64,000 nucleotides of DNA from Stappia taiwanensis. GTDB lineage: Bacteria; Pseudomonadota; Alphaproteobacteria; Rhizobiales; Stappiaceae. A program made the translations under genes and the position numbers. Where the stretch lies: positions 248,001 to 312,000 of the forward strand of contig NZ_BMCR01000004.1 in NCBI RefSeq assembly GCF_014635285.1, read 5' to 3'. Below the pieces are notes generated by a model. That model was not told the DNA's origin. It was given only the letters and a program-made list of their open reading frames with translations, and made no database searches. Shown piece after piece: positions 45,333 to 54,720 of this stretch (within the stretch, counting starts at the first letter, position 1; every line of letters starts with the position of its first letter).

Positions 45333-46293
45333 ATGGAGACCTCGATCCACGTGATTTGTCGGCCAGCTCTTTTAGTTCATCGTACCCAACCATACCGCAA
45401 AACGCGTCCTCAAGACTTTGAGACATCGAATTTGCCCGAATGTCCATTGGGCTTGCTGAATCCTTAACCCAATTGAATTCCGTTATATATGCTGCGTGGT
45501 CACTGTCGGATCGCGGATAGCGCATAGCCATATCTTTGGGGTCTTCACGCGTCACTATGATCTCTTGTGATGACCCTTCAATCCGAAAGGACGAAAGGCG
45601 ATCACTGAGAAACAGCGAAATATTTAAGAACCCACGATAATCGGAAGAGGCGTCAACGAGATCTAGGAAAGTCGCCATGACCTCCTTCCGAACGTAGTTC
45701 GCATCCCAAACTATACGGTCAAAGGAGGCAGTCTTTCGATATGTCGCGTATTTTTCGCATAAACTATCATCGCGAACATCCAGAAGAATTACCTCGAGAT
45801 CAACCGATCGACGTCTCCTGACTGCGTTTTTAGCCAAGATTGGGAGAATTTCTGCTCGGAAGTGACGCCCCGTCCGAACATAAATTTTGTAATCCGTAGC
45901 TTCAGAAGCGATGCTGCGGAGCGCCCCGCCAATATCTTGGGGCATTAGCCTCGCCCTTGCCTCGACGTGCTCCGTATCCACGAAAAAGAAAGACAAATAG
46001 AGAGCGGAAGTTACCGCGAAAACCGCGCTAGCGACCACTGAAACCAACAAGCTGTTTAGCGTGTTCCAGCCGCGATTATCAGGTGCAAAATAGTAGATTG
46101 CCCAAATAATCACCGCGGCAACCGCGACGATCAGCGCCCATGTAAGAAGGAACACACGACGCTGATAAGGTGATCTGAAGATGCCGGTTATAGACATTTT
46201 AGCATTAAAATCTCTGTAAGTATTTTTCCCATTCAGAGCATTGATCAATTTGGATTTCAAGCTCTTTTGCGGAAGGGCATCAGACCGCCTCAC
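45322..46293 (-). CDS. Hypothetical membrane protein, two N-terminal TM helices and cytosolic domain
   Basis: Up to 323 residues; family not recognised. Two hydrophobic helices (VFLLTWALIVAVAAVIIWAI and LLVSVVASAVFAVTSALYL) lie around residues 45-110. The remaining ~210 residues are soluble, with strands such as DYKIYVRTGRHFRAEILPIL and VDLEVILLDVRDDSLCEKYA. The start is uncertain: GTG 46293 has no SD, and ATG 46197 (32 codons later) is AT-rich upstream. Low GC and the overlap with the cupin-like gene suggest a horizontally acquired two-gene unit. The 2-TM plus sensor-like layout recalls membrane effectors of some defence systems, but no motif proves it. Confidence 0.6.
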   Translation of the reverse strand: MRRSDALPQKSLKSKLINALNGKNTYRDFNAKMSITGIFRSPYQRRVFLLTWALIVAVAAVIIWAIYYFAPDNRGWNTLNSLLVSVVASAVFAVTSALYLSFFFVDTEHVEARARLMPQDIGGALRSIASEATDYKIYVRTGRHFRAEILPILAKNAVRRRRSVDLEVILLDVRDDSLCEKYATYRKTASFDRIVWDANYVRKEVMATFLDLVDASSDYRGFLNISLFLSDRLSSFRIEGSSQEIIVTREDPKDMAMRYPRSDSDHAAYITEFNWVKDSASPMDIRANSMSQSLEDAFCGMVGYDELKELADKSRGSRSPYAR

Positions 46294-46688
46294 ATTTGAA
46301 CGCTCAAATGTCGACGTCGTTGTGAGGACCGGAAAGTCAACGTCCAGCCCGATAGCTGGTAGGTGGGTCCTGGCGCACTGAGCCAGGTAGCAAGGCTCCC
46401 CGACTTTGGTCGTTCAGCGTCGAAATCGCACTTCCCAAGAGCAGTCGTTCGTTAAACATCGATCATGTCTCGATTCAATTGTCGGCCTGGCACCCTACCG
46501 CCTGCGCCCCTCCCCTTCATACCGCAAATGTCTTCCTCGCCGCGCCGGCTTGCCGTCCGCGTTCAAGGCGATCACTCCTATAACCTGTCCCGAGAGCCCG
46601 TCGCCTCACCTCCCGCCGTTGTTCTTGACAACCGCCGGATGGTCGACGGCATCAACGTCTCTGCATCCGGCCGTATCGGTCAGCGCGC
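46294..46688. other. 395 bp without a supported gene
   Basis: Between the 2-TM gene and the Lrp-type gene. No hairpin with a T tract and no frame with an SD was found. It probably holds the promoter of the two-gene unit at its left end. Confidence 0.4.
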
Positions 46689-47261
46689 TCAGGGGCGTGT
46701 GCGGCTCGAGAAGGCGTCACCACCGGCAGCGCCGAGTTCCTGCATATGCAGATCGAGACGATCCAGGCCGTTCCGGGGGTCGTAGTCCGGTGCGCACGAG
46801 GCCTTGTGCGCCCATTGACGGAGCACCATTGCGGTCCAGACCTGTTCGACTTCCGGGAACCTCGCCAACCGCTCACGCAAAGCTTCCGGGCGGTCATATC
46901 CAAGGCACTGGACGAGCGCGATCATGTCCGTTTCCCCGGCGATAGACCAGGCTCCGACCAGCTCGGGCCAGCCCTTGACCCGTTCATAGACACGTTTGCA
47001 AAAAGACCCCTTCAACTTCATGTGGAAGAAGGCCACTTCGCCATCGCGGCGCTCATGGTTCTTGGCTGTGACCTTGATCGTGAACTGTTCGATGATCCCG
47101 CGATCCACCAGTCTGTCGATACGGTTTTTGACGGTCATCCGCGAGACCTTCAGCAGCGCCGCCAATTCGGTATTGGAGCGCCGCGCGTTCTCCGTGAGAA
47201 GCTGAAGCAATCTGCGGTCGATCTCGCTGAGAGAGGTGCCCGCCCCCGTCTCGTGGATCAT
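46689..47261 (-). CDS. Lrp/AsnC family transcriptional regulator
   Basis: 190 residues. The N-terminal HTH (SLSEIDRRLLQLLTENARRS, VSRMTVKNRIDRLVDRGII) and a C-terminal RAM/AsnC-like ligand domain (ELVGAWSIAGETDMIALVQC, EVEQVWTAMVLRQWA) fit the family. It probably responds to an amino acid. ATG 47261 is used because GAGGG lies 7 bases upstream; the 16 codons before it are Cys/Ser-rich and not conserved-looking. It is divergent from a 64-residue small protein with 135 bases between them, so that protein may be its target. Confidence 0.85.
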   Translation of the reverse strand: MIHETGAGTSLSEIDRRLLQLLTENARRSNTELAALLKVSRMTVKNRIDRLVDRGIIEQFTIKVTAKNHERRDGEVAFFHMKLKGSFCKRVYERVKGWPELVGAWSIAGETDMIALVQCLGYDRPEALRERLARFPEVEQVWTAMVLRQWAHKASCAPDYDPRNGLDRLDLHMQELGAAGGDAFSSRTRP

Positions 47262-47396
47262 GGATATACCCTCACACAAAACACAACCACAAGAGGATGA
47301 GGCTTGCACTTCGCCAGGTGGCTGTCAATTTGCGATGTTGGGTTTGGCGTATCGGGCGGCTATCAAAGTCCAGGTTCAGGATCGAGGAGGCCAGAC

Positions 47397-47591
47397 ATGG
47401 AACACCCCACACGCCAATTCATCCTGTTCTCGACCAGGATCAATCGCGCCCTGTTCGAAGGCGAGATCGACAAGGCACTGCTGCTGATCGGCGACTACAT
47501 GCAAAAGAACGGTTTCACTGCATCCATCGACGCGCTTGCCTCCATCCCGATCGAGCATGATCGCGCAACCCCAAACCCACTTGCACCGTAG
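47397..47591 (+). CDS. Small hypothetical protein (64 aa)
   Basis: MEHPTRQFILFSTRINRALF and further residues to ...NPLAP. No family is recognised. The protein looks real: GAGGAGG lies 6 bases before the ATG, the composition is balanced, and residues ~5-40 would form amphipathic helices (EIDKALLLIGDYMQKNG). No signal peptide or membrane segment, so a cytosolic small protein. It is divergent from the Lrp-type gene, and regulation by that protein is likely (inference). Confidence 0.6.
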   Translation: MEHPTRQFILFSTRINRALFEGEIDKALLLIGDYMQKNGFTASIDALASIPIEHDRATPNPLAP

Positions 47592-47696
47592 CTGCCGCCC
47601 ATAGCCGCCTGCCCTTGGGTTTTCCTTCAACCCGAGCGAGGCCGTGTATTCCAGACGACCGCCGTGGGCACACCATGAACCCCTAAGAGCAGCCAG

Positions 47697-47938
47697 CTAG
47701 GGTGCAGCCCGTGTAATGAGGCTGACATGGAATGAGAGCCAGAAAAAGGCTTCGAAGAAGATCGTTTGAAATAAGCTTGGCGTACCGGTCAAGCGCGCTG
47801 ACGACGCAACTTGGATGCCCTCCGGATCTGACCGGGTTGCTCCTGCTCTCACGTCACGCAAGACCCAAAAATGAAACACATTTCTTCCGTTTCTTAATAA
47901 GGAGCAATCCGCCTCAAGCCATTTCGACGTCATCTATG
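47697..47938 (+). mobile_element. Diverged, 3'-truncated copy of a CTAG-ended palindromic element
   Basis: Starts CTAGGGTGCAGCC and matches the reverse complement of 61068-61338 over its length, with shared blocks such as GCGCTGACGACGCA, TTGCTCCTGCTCTCACGTC and GGAGCAATCCGCCTC. The last ~20 bases of the other copy, including the closing CTGGACCCTAG, are missing. It holds no transposase gene, so it is a non-autonomous (MITE-like) element. Confidence 0.75.
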
Positions 47939-47946
47939 CCCCCCCC

Positions 47947-47992
47947 CGAAGGGCAGGTCGATAAACGCCCTTTCTGCAGTGCCAGCCCTTCG
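47947..47992 (-). terminator. Inverted repeat after the aldehyde dehydrogenase gene
   Basis: CGAAGGGC (47947-47954) and GCCCTTCG (47985-47992) lie just after the stop codon, with a 30-base loop. A run of nine C adjoins it. A possible terminator of the galactoside operon. Confidence 0.4.
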
Positions 47993-47993
47993 G

Positions 47994-49436
47994 TCAGCCG
48001 GCGCCGTCCCAGCCGCTGACGGCCTTGACCTCCAAAAACTCCTCGATGCCCCAGAGCCCGCCTTCGCGGCCGCTGCCCGATTGCTTGTAGCCGCCAAACG
48101 GCGTGCGCCAGCTGCGCCCCACACCGTTGATCTCGACCATGCCGGAGCGCAGCGCCCGCGCCACCCGCCTTGCCCGGTGAAGATCGGCGGTCTGCACATA
48201 GTTGGTCAGGCCAAACACCGTGTCATTGGCAATGGCGATGGCCTCCTCCTCGCTGTCGAAGGGAATGATCACCTGCACGGGACCGAAGATCTCCTCCCGC
48301 GCCACCGTCATCTCATTGGTGCAATCGGCAAGGACGGTGGGCCGGACGAAATACCCTGTCTCCAGCCCCTCGGGACGGCCGAGGCCGCCGGCCACCAGCC
48401 GCGCGCCCTGTTCCAGCCCCGAAGCGATCAGGCCCTGGATGCGCTCATACTGCGCCTCGGAGACCACCGGGCCGATGTGGTTGCCGGGAAGGCTGGCCGG
48501 CGCCACCTGAACCGCCCGCGCGATCTCTGCGGCTTTTGCAACGGTTTCCTCGTAGATCCCGCGCTGCACCAGCATGCGCGAGGGCGCATTGCAGCCCTGC
48601 CCGCTGTTCAGGAAGCAACTGGCGAGCCCGCGCGCCACCGCCTTTTCATCCGCATCGTCGAACAGGATATTGGCGCCCTTACCGCCGAGCTCCAGGCTGA
48701 CCCGCTTGATCGTGTCGGCCGCAGTCTTCGAAATGGCAACGCCCGCGCGGTTGGAGCCGGTGAACGACACCATGTCGACGCGGGGATGGGCGGTCAGCGC
48801 CGAACCAACGCCAGCACCATCGCCATGCACCAGGTTGAACACACCGGCGGGGATCCCCGCCTCGGCAACCATCTCGGCGAAAAGATGCCCGGACAGGGGC
48901 GCGATTTCCGAGGGTTTCAGCACCACCGTGCAGCCGGTGAGCAGCGCCGGCACCACCTTCAGCGCGATCTGGTTCATCGGCCAGTTCCACGGGGTGATCA
49001 GCGCCACCACGCCAATCGGCTCCTTGAGGATCCGATGGCAGTGGCTGTCCGCCTCCAGCCACTCTTCAAATTCGAAACCGTCGATCAGATCGAGGAAAGT
49101 CTGGAAATGGCCGCTGCCGGACCCGACCTGAGCGGTTGTCGCCAGATCGATGGGCGCCCCCATCTCCCGGCTGATTGCCGCGCCCATCTCCTCCCCGCGC
49201 CGCTGATAGACCTCGGCCAGACGGGCCACCGCCGCCTTGCGTTCCATGAGCGGGGTACCGCTCCAGCGCGGAAAGGCGCTTGCTGCCGCCGTCACGGCCC
49301 GCTCCACATCCTCTTCAGCGCCAAGCGCCAGCGAGGCGATGGGCTGTTCGGTCGAGGGATCGACAACCTCGATGGCGTTCAGCCGATGCGGCGGCGTCCA
49401 GGCCCCATCGATGTAAAAGTGATGGAGGTGCTGCAT
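47994..49436 (-). CDS. NAD(P)-dependent aldehyde dehydrogenase
   Basis: 480 residues, the normal ALDH length. Cofactor segments ITPWNWPMNQIALKVVPAL and KPSEIAPLSG, the catalytic Glu in LELGGKGANILFDDAD, and the catalytic Cys in NSGQGCNAPSRM are present. It oxidises an aldehyde to the acid. As the last gene of the galactoside operon, overlapping beta-galactosidase by one base (TGATG), it may act on a sugar-derived aldehyde such as a glycolaldehyde or lactaldehyde type product or a semialdehyde. The true substrate is unknown. Confidence 0.88.
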   Translation of the reverse strand: MQHLHHFYIDGAWTPPHRLNAIEVVDPSTEQPIASLALGAEEDVERAVTAAASAFPRWSGTPLMERKAAVARLAEVYQRRGEEMGAAISREMGAPIDLATTAQVGSGSGHFQTFLDLIDGFEFEEWLEADSHCHRILKEPIGVVALITPWNWPMNQIALKVVPALLTGCTVVLKPSEIAPLSGHLFAEMVAEAGIPAGVFNLVHGDGAGVGSALTAHPRVDMVSFTGSNRAGVAISKTAADTIKRVSLELGGKGANILFDDADEKAVARGLASCFLNSGQGCNAPSRMLVQRGIYEETVAKAAEIARAVQVAPASLPGNHIGPVVSEAQYERIQGLIASGLEQGARLVAGGLGRPEGLETGYFVRPTVLADCTNEMTVAREEIFGPVQVIIPFDSEEEAIAIANDTVFGLTNYVQTADLHRARRVARALRSGMVEINGVGRSWRTPFGGYKQSGSGREGGLWGIEEFLEVKAVSGWDGAG

Positions 49437-51364
49437 CAGTTTGCCTCTTTCGTTGGTGTATCGGGCAGGTCCTGCCAGATCACATCGGCGACCGCGATGG
49501 TCTGGCCTTCGAACAGCGCCGGGTCCGGTCCGTAGTTGAAAACAAAGCGATGGGTCTGGCTGTCGCGCACACGCAAGCCCCCCGAGAGCCGCAGCGTGGG
49601 GATGCCCTCCCCGGCACAGGCGGTTTCCAGCACCCGCTGCAGCGCCTCGTCATCCGGCCAGCCGGCGAGATAGATCACCTTGTCCTCGGCAACGATGGCC
49701 GGCTCGCCGCTGGCAAGGCGGTCGATCACCGCCGCCTGCGTCTCCAGCGCTTCGAACCAATGGCGCATGGCACCGCCGCCGCTAAGCGGCCGGCTGACAC
49801 CCGGGCGCAGGCTTTCCACATGGGCGACGGTGCAGATGCGGCCCGGCATTTCCGGCGGCAAGCCGGCGGGGATCTGGAAGTCCTCGGTCTTGGAGCCGGT
49901 GCGCGGCCCGGCGATCACCGTTCCGCCGAAGGCCCGCAACGCCTGTTGCAGGGCATCGGAGACATGCATCAGCCCCGGCATGGCCACCAGATCATATTGG
50001 CTGAGGTCCGGACAATCGGGCGCGATGATATCGATCGACAGGCCAAGGCGGCGCATGGCGCGGTAGAAGTCGAACACCAGGTTGAAGTATTCGAACCCCT
50101 TGCCCTGGGGCTGGATCTGCCATGCCCAGACAGACTGGTAATCGAACACCAGCGCAACGCGGGCACGGGCGGTCCCGGCCTCTGGCAACGCGGCCATTTC
50201 GGCTGCAACCTTTTGGACCTCGGCCATGGCCGGCGCGTCGGCGCTGTCCGGGCGCAACAGACCCGCGTGCATCTGCTCCTGGGCGAAAGGCGCCTGGCGC
50301 CAGCGGAAGAAGCACACCGCCTCCGCCCCATGGGCAAAGGCCTCCCAGGCCCACAGGCGCGGCATTCCGGGCAAGGGCGCAGGGTTGTAGACCGCCCAGT
50401 TCACCGGCCCCGGCTGCTGCTCCATGATCCACCAGCGCCCGCGCCCGACGGCGCGATAAAGGTCATGGTGAAAGGCCTGGAAGTCCGGATCGCCCTGCTG
50501 TGCATAGCGTTCGATCCACGCCTCGCCGAGCGCCGAATGCTTTTCCAGATAGCCGAGCGGATAGCTGTCCCAACTGGCGATATCGAGATCGGCCGCGACC
50601 TTGTAGTGATCGAAATCGGTCGATTTGCTCATGAAGTTATGGATCAGGGGCGCGTCGCTGTGGGCGCGCAGGACCGCGCTCTGCACGCGGTTGAACTCCG
50701 CCACCTGATCGGAGCTGTAGCGCAGGAAGTCCAGCCAATGGCTGGGGTTGGCTTCGGCGACCGTCCGGTTGGGCAGGTCGACCTGCTCGAAGCCGTCATA
50801 CTCCATCGACCAGAACACATTGCCCCAGGCCTCGTTGAGCGCATCGATGGTCCGATACTTGTCCGCAAGCCACTGGCAAAAGCCCTCGCGCGCCGCTGCA
50901 CTGTAGGACACGGTGGTGGTGTGATTGCCATATTCATTGTCGAGCTGCCAGCCATGCACCCGCCCATCGCGGCCATAGCGTTCGGCCATCTTCAGGGTGA
51001 TGGTGGCGCACTCATCCCGATAGCCGCGATGCGAATAGCAGTAGTGGCGCCGGGACCCGAACTTGCGCACATGGCCATCGCGGCCGACCGGCAACATGTC
51101 CGGCCACTTGTCCAGCATCCAGCGTGGCGGCGTGGTGGTCGGCGTGCCGAGAATGACCTTCAGCCCGGCCCCGGCCAGCGTCTCGATGGCACGGTCCAGC
51201 CAGTCCCATTGATAGACGCCGGGCTTCGGCTCCATCCGCGCCCAGGCGAATTCGGCAATGCGGACATAGGTCAGCCCGGCCTCGACCATCCGCCGGGCGT
51301 CGTCGGCCCACTGCTGCTCCGGCCAGTGTTCAGGGTAGTAGCAAACTCCAAGCGCGCGCTGCAT
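49436..51364 (-). CDS. Beta-galactosidase, glycoside hydrolase family 42
   Basis: 642 residues, cytosolic. GH42 barrel with the acid/base E144 in WQLDNEYGNH and the nucleophile E315 in WWIMEQQPGPVNW. The N-terminus GVCYYPEHWPEQQWADDARR is characteristic. A trimerisation-type domain (VALVFDYQSVWAWQ) and a C-terminal beta domain follow. It releases galactose from small galactosides brought in by the ABC transporter encoded just upstream. It overlaps the aldehyde dehydrogenase start by one base. It is unlike LacZ (GH2) in size and sequence. Confidence 0.93.
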   Translation of the reverse strand: MQRALGVCYYPEHWPEQQWADDARRMVEAGLTYVRIAEFAWARMEPKPGVYQWDWLDRAIETLAGAGLKVILGTPTTTPPRWMLDKWPDMLPVGRDGHVRKFGSRRHYCYSHRGYRDECATITLKMAERYGRDGRVHGWQLDNEYGNHTTTVSYSAAAREGFCQWLADKYRTIDALNEAWGNVFWSMEYDGFEQVDLPNRTVAEANPSHWLDFLRYSSDQVAEFNRVQSAVLRAHSDAPLIHNFMSKSTDFDHYKVAADLDIASWDSYPLGYLEKHSALGEAWIERYAQQGDPDFQAFHHDLYRAVGRGRWWIMEQQPGPVNWAVYNPAPLPGMPRLWAWEAFAHGAEAVCFFRWRQAPFAQEQMHAGLLRPDSADAPAMAEVQKVAAEMAALPEAGTARARVALVFDYQSVWAWQIQPQGKGFEYFNLVFDFYRAMRRLGLSIDIIAPDCPDLSQYDLVAMPGLMHVSDALQQALRAFGGTVIAGPRTGSKTEDFQIPAGLPPEMPGRICTVAHVESLRPGVSRPLSGGGAMRHWFEALETQAAVIDRLASGEPAIVAEDKVIYLAGWPDDEALQRVLETACAGEGIPTLRLSGGLRVRDSQTHRFVFNYGPDPALFEGQTIAVADVIWQDLPDTPTKEAN

Positions 51365-51425
51365 GTCAGGCTTTCCCAGGTTTGGATAGGAGAGAGGTGT
51401 TTTGGGGGCGGCGGCAAACCTGCCG

Positions 51426-52274
51426 CTACTTGACCGCGCCGAGCGTCAGGCCAGCGATGAAATGTTTCTGCATCAGAAAGAACATCAGCACCGGCGGCAG
51501 GGCGGCGACCACGGAACCGGCCGAGACCAGATGCCAGGCGGCGATCCATTCACCGTTCAGCGATTTGATCCCGGCGGTGATCGGTTGCGCATGCGCGCCT
51601 TGCGTCAGCACCGTGGCCCAGAAGTAATCGTTCCAGACGAAGGTGAAGACCAGAACGGACAGCGCCGCCAGCGCCGGCCGCATCAGCGGCAGCACCACGT
51701 ACCAGAAGATGCGCAGGTCCGAGACCCCTTCGATCCGCGCCGCCTCGATCAGATCGAACGGCAGGGTGCGGATGAAATTGCGCATGAACAGGGTGCAGAA
51801 CCCGGTCTGGAAGGCGATATGAAACAGGATCAGCGCATAGATGGAATTGTAGACGCCAAGCTGGATCGACAGATCGCGCACCGGCACCATCAGGATCTGG
51901 AACGGAATGAAGTTGCCGGCAACGAAAAGGAAGAACACGAACAGGTTCGACCGGAACTTGTAGATCCCGAGTGCAAATCCGGTCAGCGAGGACAGGGCAA
52001 TCGCGCCGAGAACGGCCGGGATCGTCACCTTGAAGCTGTTGAGCAGATAGGCGGCGAGCGGCGAATTGGTGAAGATGGCCGTGTAGTTCTCGATGAGATT
52101 GAACGAAGTCGGCCAGCCCCAGTAGTTGCCGGAGGTGATGTCGGCGGCGGAGCGCACCGAGGTCAGCGCCACCGCCAGAAGCGGCAAGAGCCACAGCAAG
52201 AGCGCAACAGGCAGCGCAACCTTGTAGGCGCCCCGGATAACGGGCGAGGTCTTTTCGATCGGCGTTGGGAACAT
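51426..52274 (-). CDS. Sugar ABC transporter permease (MalG/UgpE type)
   Basis: 282 residues, six membrane helices. The EAA loop before the last helices (DLIEAARIEGVSDLRIFWYV) is where the ATPase docks. The typical C-terminal end (FIAGLTLGAVK) marks CUT1-family permeases. It pairs with the permease encoded directly upstream, only one base apart. Confidence 0.92.
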   Translation of the reverse strand: MFPTPIEKTSPVIRGAYKVALPVALLLWLLPLLAVALTSVRSAADITSGNYWGWPTSFNLIENYTAIFTNSPLAAYLLNSFKVTIPAVLGAIALSSLTGFALGIYKFRSNLFVFFLFVAGNFIPFQILMVPVRDLSIQLGVYNSIYALILFHIAFQTGFCTLFMRNFIRTLPFDLIEAARIEGVSDLRIFWYVVLPLMRPALAALSVLVFTFVWNDYFWATVLTQGAHAQPITAGIKSLNGEWIAAWHLVSAGSVVAALPPVLMFFLMQKHFIAGLTLGAVK

Positions 52275-52275
52275 C

Positions 52276-53172
52276 TTACCGGCCCTTCTCGTCGCGATAC
52301 ATCTTGGCCAGGAAGAAGCCGATGTAGATCAACATGATGGCGAACAGCACCACGGCGATGGCGGCGCCATAGCCCATGCGGAAGCCGTATTCGGAGAAGG
52401 CCTGCTCATACATGTAATAGGCCAGCACCTGGCTGGAGCCCCAGGGCCCGCCGCCGGTCATGATCGAGATCAGATCGAAGGACCGCAGCGCACCGATCAC
52501 CGTCACCACCAGGGCAATGAAGGTGGCCGGTCGCAGTTGCGGCAGGATCACGTACCAGAGCATCCGCCAGCCGCGCACATTGTCGAGCCGCGCGGCCTCG
52601 ATCTGCTCGCCGTCAACGGCGTTCAGCCCGGTCAGGTAGAGGATCATGCAATAGGCGATCTGCGGCCAGAGACCGGCGATGATCACCCCATAGGTGACAT
52701 AGCGCTCGTCAGCCAGAACCGCGATCGGCGACAGACCGATCTTCATCAGGGCTGTGTTGAACAAGCCGAAGCTGGGATCGTAGAACCAGGAGAAAACCAG
52801 CCCGACCACCACCTGACTGATGACGAACGGAAAGAAGAACAGGGACTTGTAGATGCGGATGCCACGGGTCGTCTGATTGAGAAACAACGCCAGCAGCAGC
52901 CCGGCAGGCAAGGCAAGAAGATACAGCACGAGCCAGATGACATTGTTCTGCAACGCGGTGAAGAAAATATCGTCCCGCATCAGCTCCCGGTAATTCTCCC
53001 AGCCGATGAAGGTCTTTTCCCCCAATCCGTCCCAACGATAGAAGGAAATCGCAATCGACTGAAAGATCGGGATCACGATGTAGATCGCGAACATGAGGAT
53101 GCCTGGAAGCAGGAACAACCAGGGCGTGATCGCGGCTTTATGGTCTTGCCAGACACGGGTCACATAAGACAT
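52276..53172 (-). CDS. Sugar ABC transporter permease (MalF/UgpA type)
   Basis: 298 residues, six membrane helices, starting with a short cytosolic end. The EAA loop reads QIEAARLDNVRGWRMLWYVI. The segment SLFFFPFVISQVVVGLVFSW is typical of CUT1 first permeases. It forms the membrane channel with the next gene product and lies 56 bases after the binding-protein gene. Confidence 0.92.
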   Translation of the reverse strand: MSYVTRVWQDHKAAITPWLFLLPGILMFAIYIVIPIFQSIAISFYRWDGLGEKTFIGWENYRELMRDDIFFTALQNNVIWLVLYLLALPAGLLLALFLNQTTRGIRIYKSLFFFPFVISQVVVGLVFSWFYDPSFGLFNTALMKIGLSPIAVLADERYVTYGVIIAGLWPQIAYCMILYLTGLNAVDGEQIEAARLDNVRGWRMLWYVILPQLRPATFIALVVTVIGALRSFDLISIMTGGGPWGSSQVLAYYMYEQAFSEYGFRMGYGAAIAVVLFAIMLIYIGFFLAKMYRDEKGR

Positions 53173-53228
53173 TGCAGAATTCCGTCTTGAGCCAGATGCG
53201 GGGCTGCGCGCACGCAGCCCCCTGAGTG

Positions 53229-54497
53229 CTACTGGGTCTGGCGCTTGCGCACCATTTCAAGACGCGCCAGGATCTTGTCGAGCCGCTCCGGCTTGACCAT
53301 GAACTCCTGGAACCCTTCCATGCCGGCCTTGGCCATCTCCGCAGGGGCATCCCGGTCAAAGAACTGCGCCAGGCCGCCGTCGACATTCGACAGCATCTTG
53401 AAACCGGCCTGCAGATAGGGATCGTCGGCAACGCTCGACTGGGCGTTGACCGGCAACTGCCCCATGATTTCATTCATCATGGTCTGCACATCGGCGCGAG
53501 CGATATAGGCGAGGAACTTCTTGGCCTCGGCGACGTTGCGGGCGCCCGCCGCCAGATGCAGCGTGTTGGCCGGCGCGTCCTCAGCCATGGCAATCGTCGG
53601 ATCGATGACCGGGAACTGGAAGAAACCCAGTTGATCGTCGGTCAGCCCCGCTTCCTGCAAGGGGGCGACGATGAAGTTGCCCATCAGGTACATGCCGGCA
53701 TCGCCATTGACGAGGGCCGGCAAGGCCTCCTGCCAGCTGTAGGCGGCGTGGTTCTCCAGGAAGAACCCGGCTTTCAGCAGCTCTGCCCAATGCCCCATGG
53801 TCTTGCGGATGCGGTCATCGGTCCACGGAATCTCGCCGCGCGTCACCGCCATGTGGAAGTCGTACCCGTTGGTGCGCAGGTTGAGATAGTCGAACCAGCC
53901 CGCGGCCGTCCAGGGGAACCTGGTGCCGATCGCAACCGGCGTGATGCCGTTTTCCTGCAGCTTGGCGCCAGCGGCCTTGAACTCCTCCCAGGTGGTCGGC
54001 ACCTCGATGCCGAATTTCGCGAAGAGGTCTTTGCGGTAATAGACACCCCACTGATAGTAAGTGTAGGGCACCGCCCACTTGGTCCCGTTGAAGGTGACCG
54101 CGCTTTCCGCCGCCTTCAACGTCTTGTCGAGGCCGTTTTCGGCCCAGACATCGTCAATCGGCGCGAACAGCCCGGCGTTGACGTAAGGCAGCATGCGGTT
54201 TCCCGCGAACCATGTGGCCAGATCCGGCGATTCCGCCGACAGGAAATTTCGGATCGCGGATTTGTAGGCCTCATTGTCAAAGACGTTCCAGGTCACCTCG
54301 ATGTCGGGATTCTCCTGCTCGAACCCGGTGACGGCTGCCTGGAACGCCTTCTTCACCGCGGGAAATGACGAATCCGTGTTGATCACCAACTCGCCAGCCA
54401 TTGCCGTCCCGGCCAGCGCGGGCAAGGCAATCAGCGCCGACGTGGTCAAGGCCACCATGGACGATCTGATCTTGCGAATTCCGGATTTGATCGACAT
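53229..54497 (-). CDS. Extracellular sugar-binding protein of the ABC transporter
   Basis: 422 residues. Signal peptide of ~33 residues (SSMVALTTSALIALPALAG, then TAMA and cleavage before GELVINTD). The mature protein is a CUT1 binding protein (FPAVKKAFQAAVTGFEQENP, NGDAGMYLMGNFIVAPLQEA). The ligand is probably a galactoside or galacto-oligosaccharide, judging from the operon (inference). ATG 54497 has AGGAGGG 7 bases upstream. A candidate IclR operator lies just before it at 54519-54537, which marks the operon promoter. Confidence 0.92.
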   Translation of the reverse strand: MSIKSGIRKIRSSMVALTTSALIALPALAGTAMAGELVINTDSSFPAVKKAFQAAVTGFEQENPDIEVTWNVFDNEAYKSAIRNFLSAESPDLATWFAGNRMLPYVNAGLFAPIDDVWAENGLDKTLKAAESAVTFNGTKWAVPYTYYQWGVYYRKDLFAKFGIEVPTTWEEFKAAGAKLQENGITPVAIGTRFPWTAAGWFDYLNLRTNGYDFHMAVTRGEIPWTDDRIRKTMGHWAELLKAGFFLENHAAYSWQEALPALVNGDAGMYLMGNFIVAPLQEAGLTDDQLGFFQFPVIDPTIAMAEDAPANTLHLAAGARNVAEAKKFLAYIARADVQTMMNEIMGQLPVNAQSSVADDPYLQAGFKMLSNVDGGLAQFFDRDAPAEMAKAGMEGFQEFMVKPERLDKILARLEMVRKRQTQ

Positions 54498-54518
54498 TTC
54501 GTTCCCTCCTTCCAGTTG

Positions 54519-54537
54519 TCTCAAATAATGAAACTTA
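54519..54537. promoter_or_regulatory. Candidate IclR operator before the transporter operon
   Basis: TCTCAAATAATGAAACT at 54519-54535 is the exact reverse complement of the 17 bases at 56731-56747. It is centred ~30 bases upstream of the binding-protein start, inside an AT-rich stretch. Confidence 0.65.
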
Positions 54538-54720
54538 GTTTTATTATAAGAAATCTTCTCCAGAGACCTCTAAGTTGTCAAGAGACGATTCCTGTGTTTT
54601 TTCAATGAGTTCAGATGGGGCCATACGAGTCAGACCGCTCACTCCGACCCGTGATCGGGAGCGTTGCCTCACACCTTCGCTCGCCATCGCAGCTTGGTAG
54701 CTACGGGCGGGATTTCGGTC

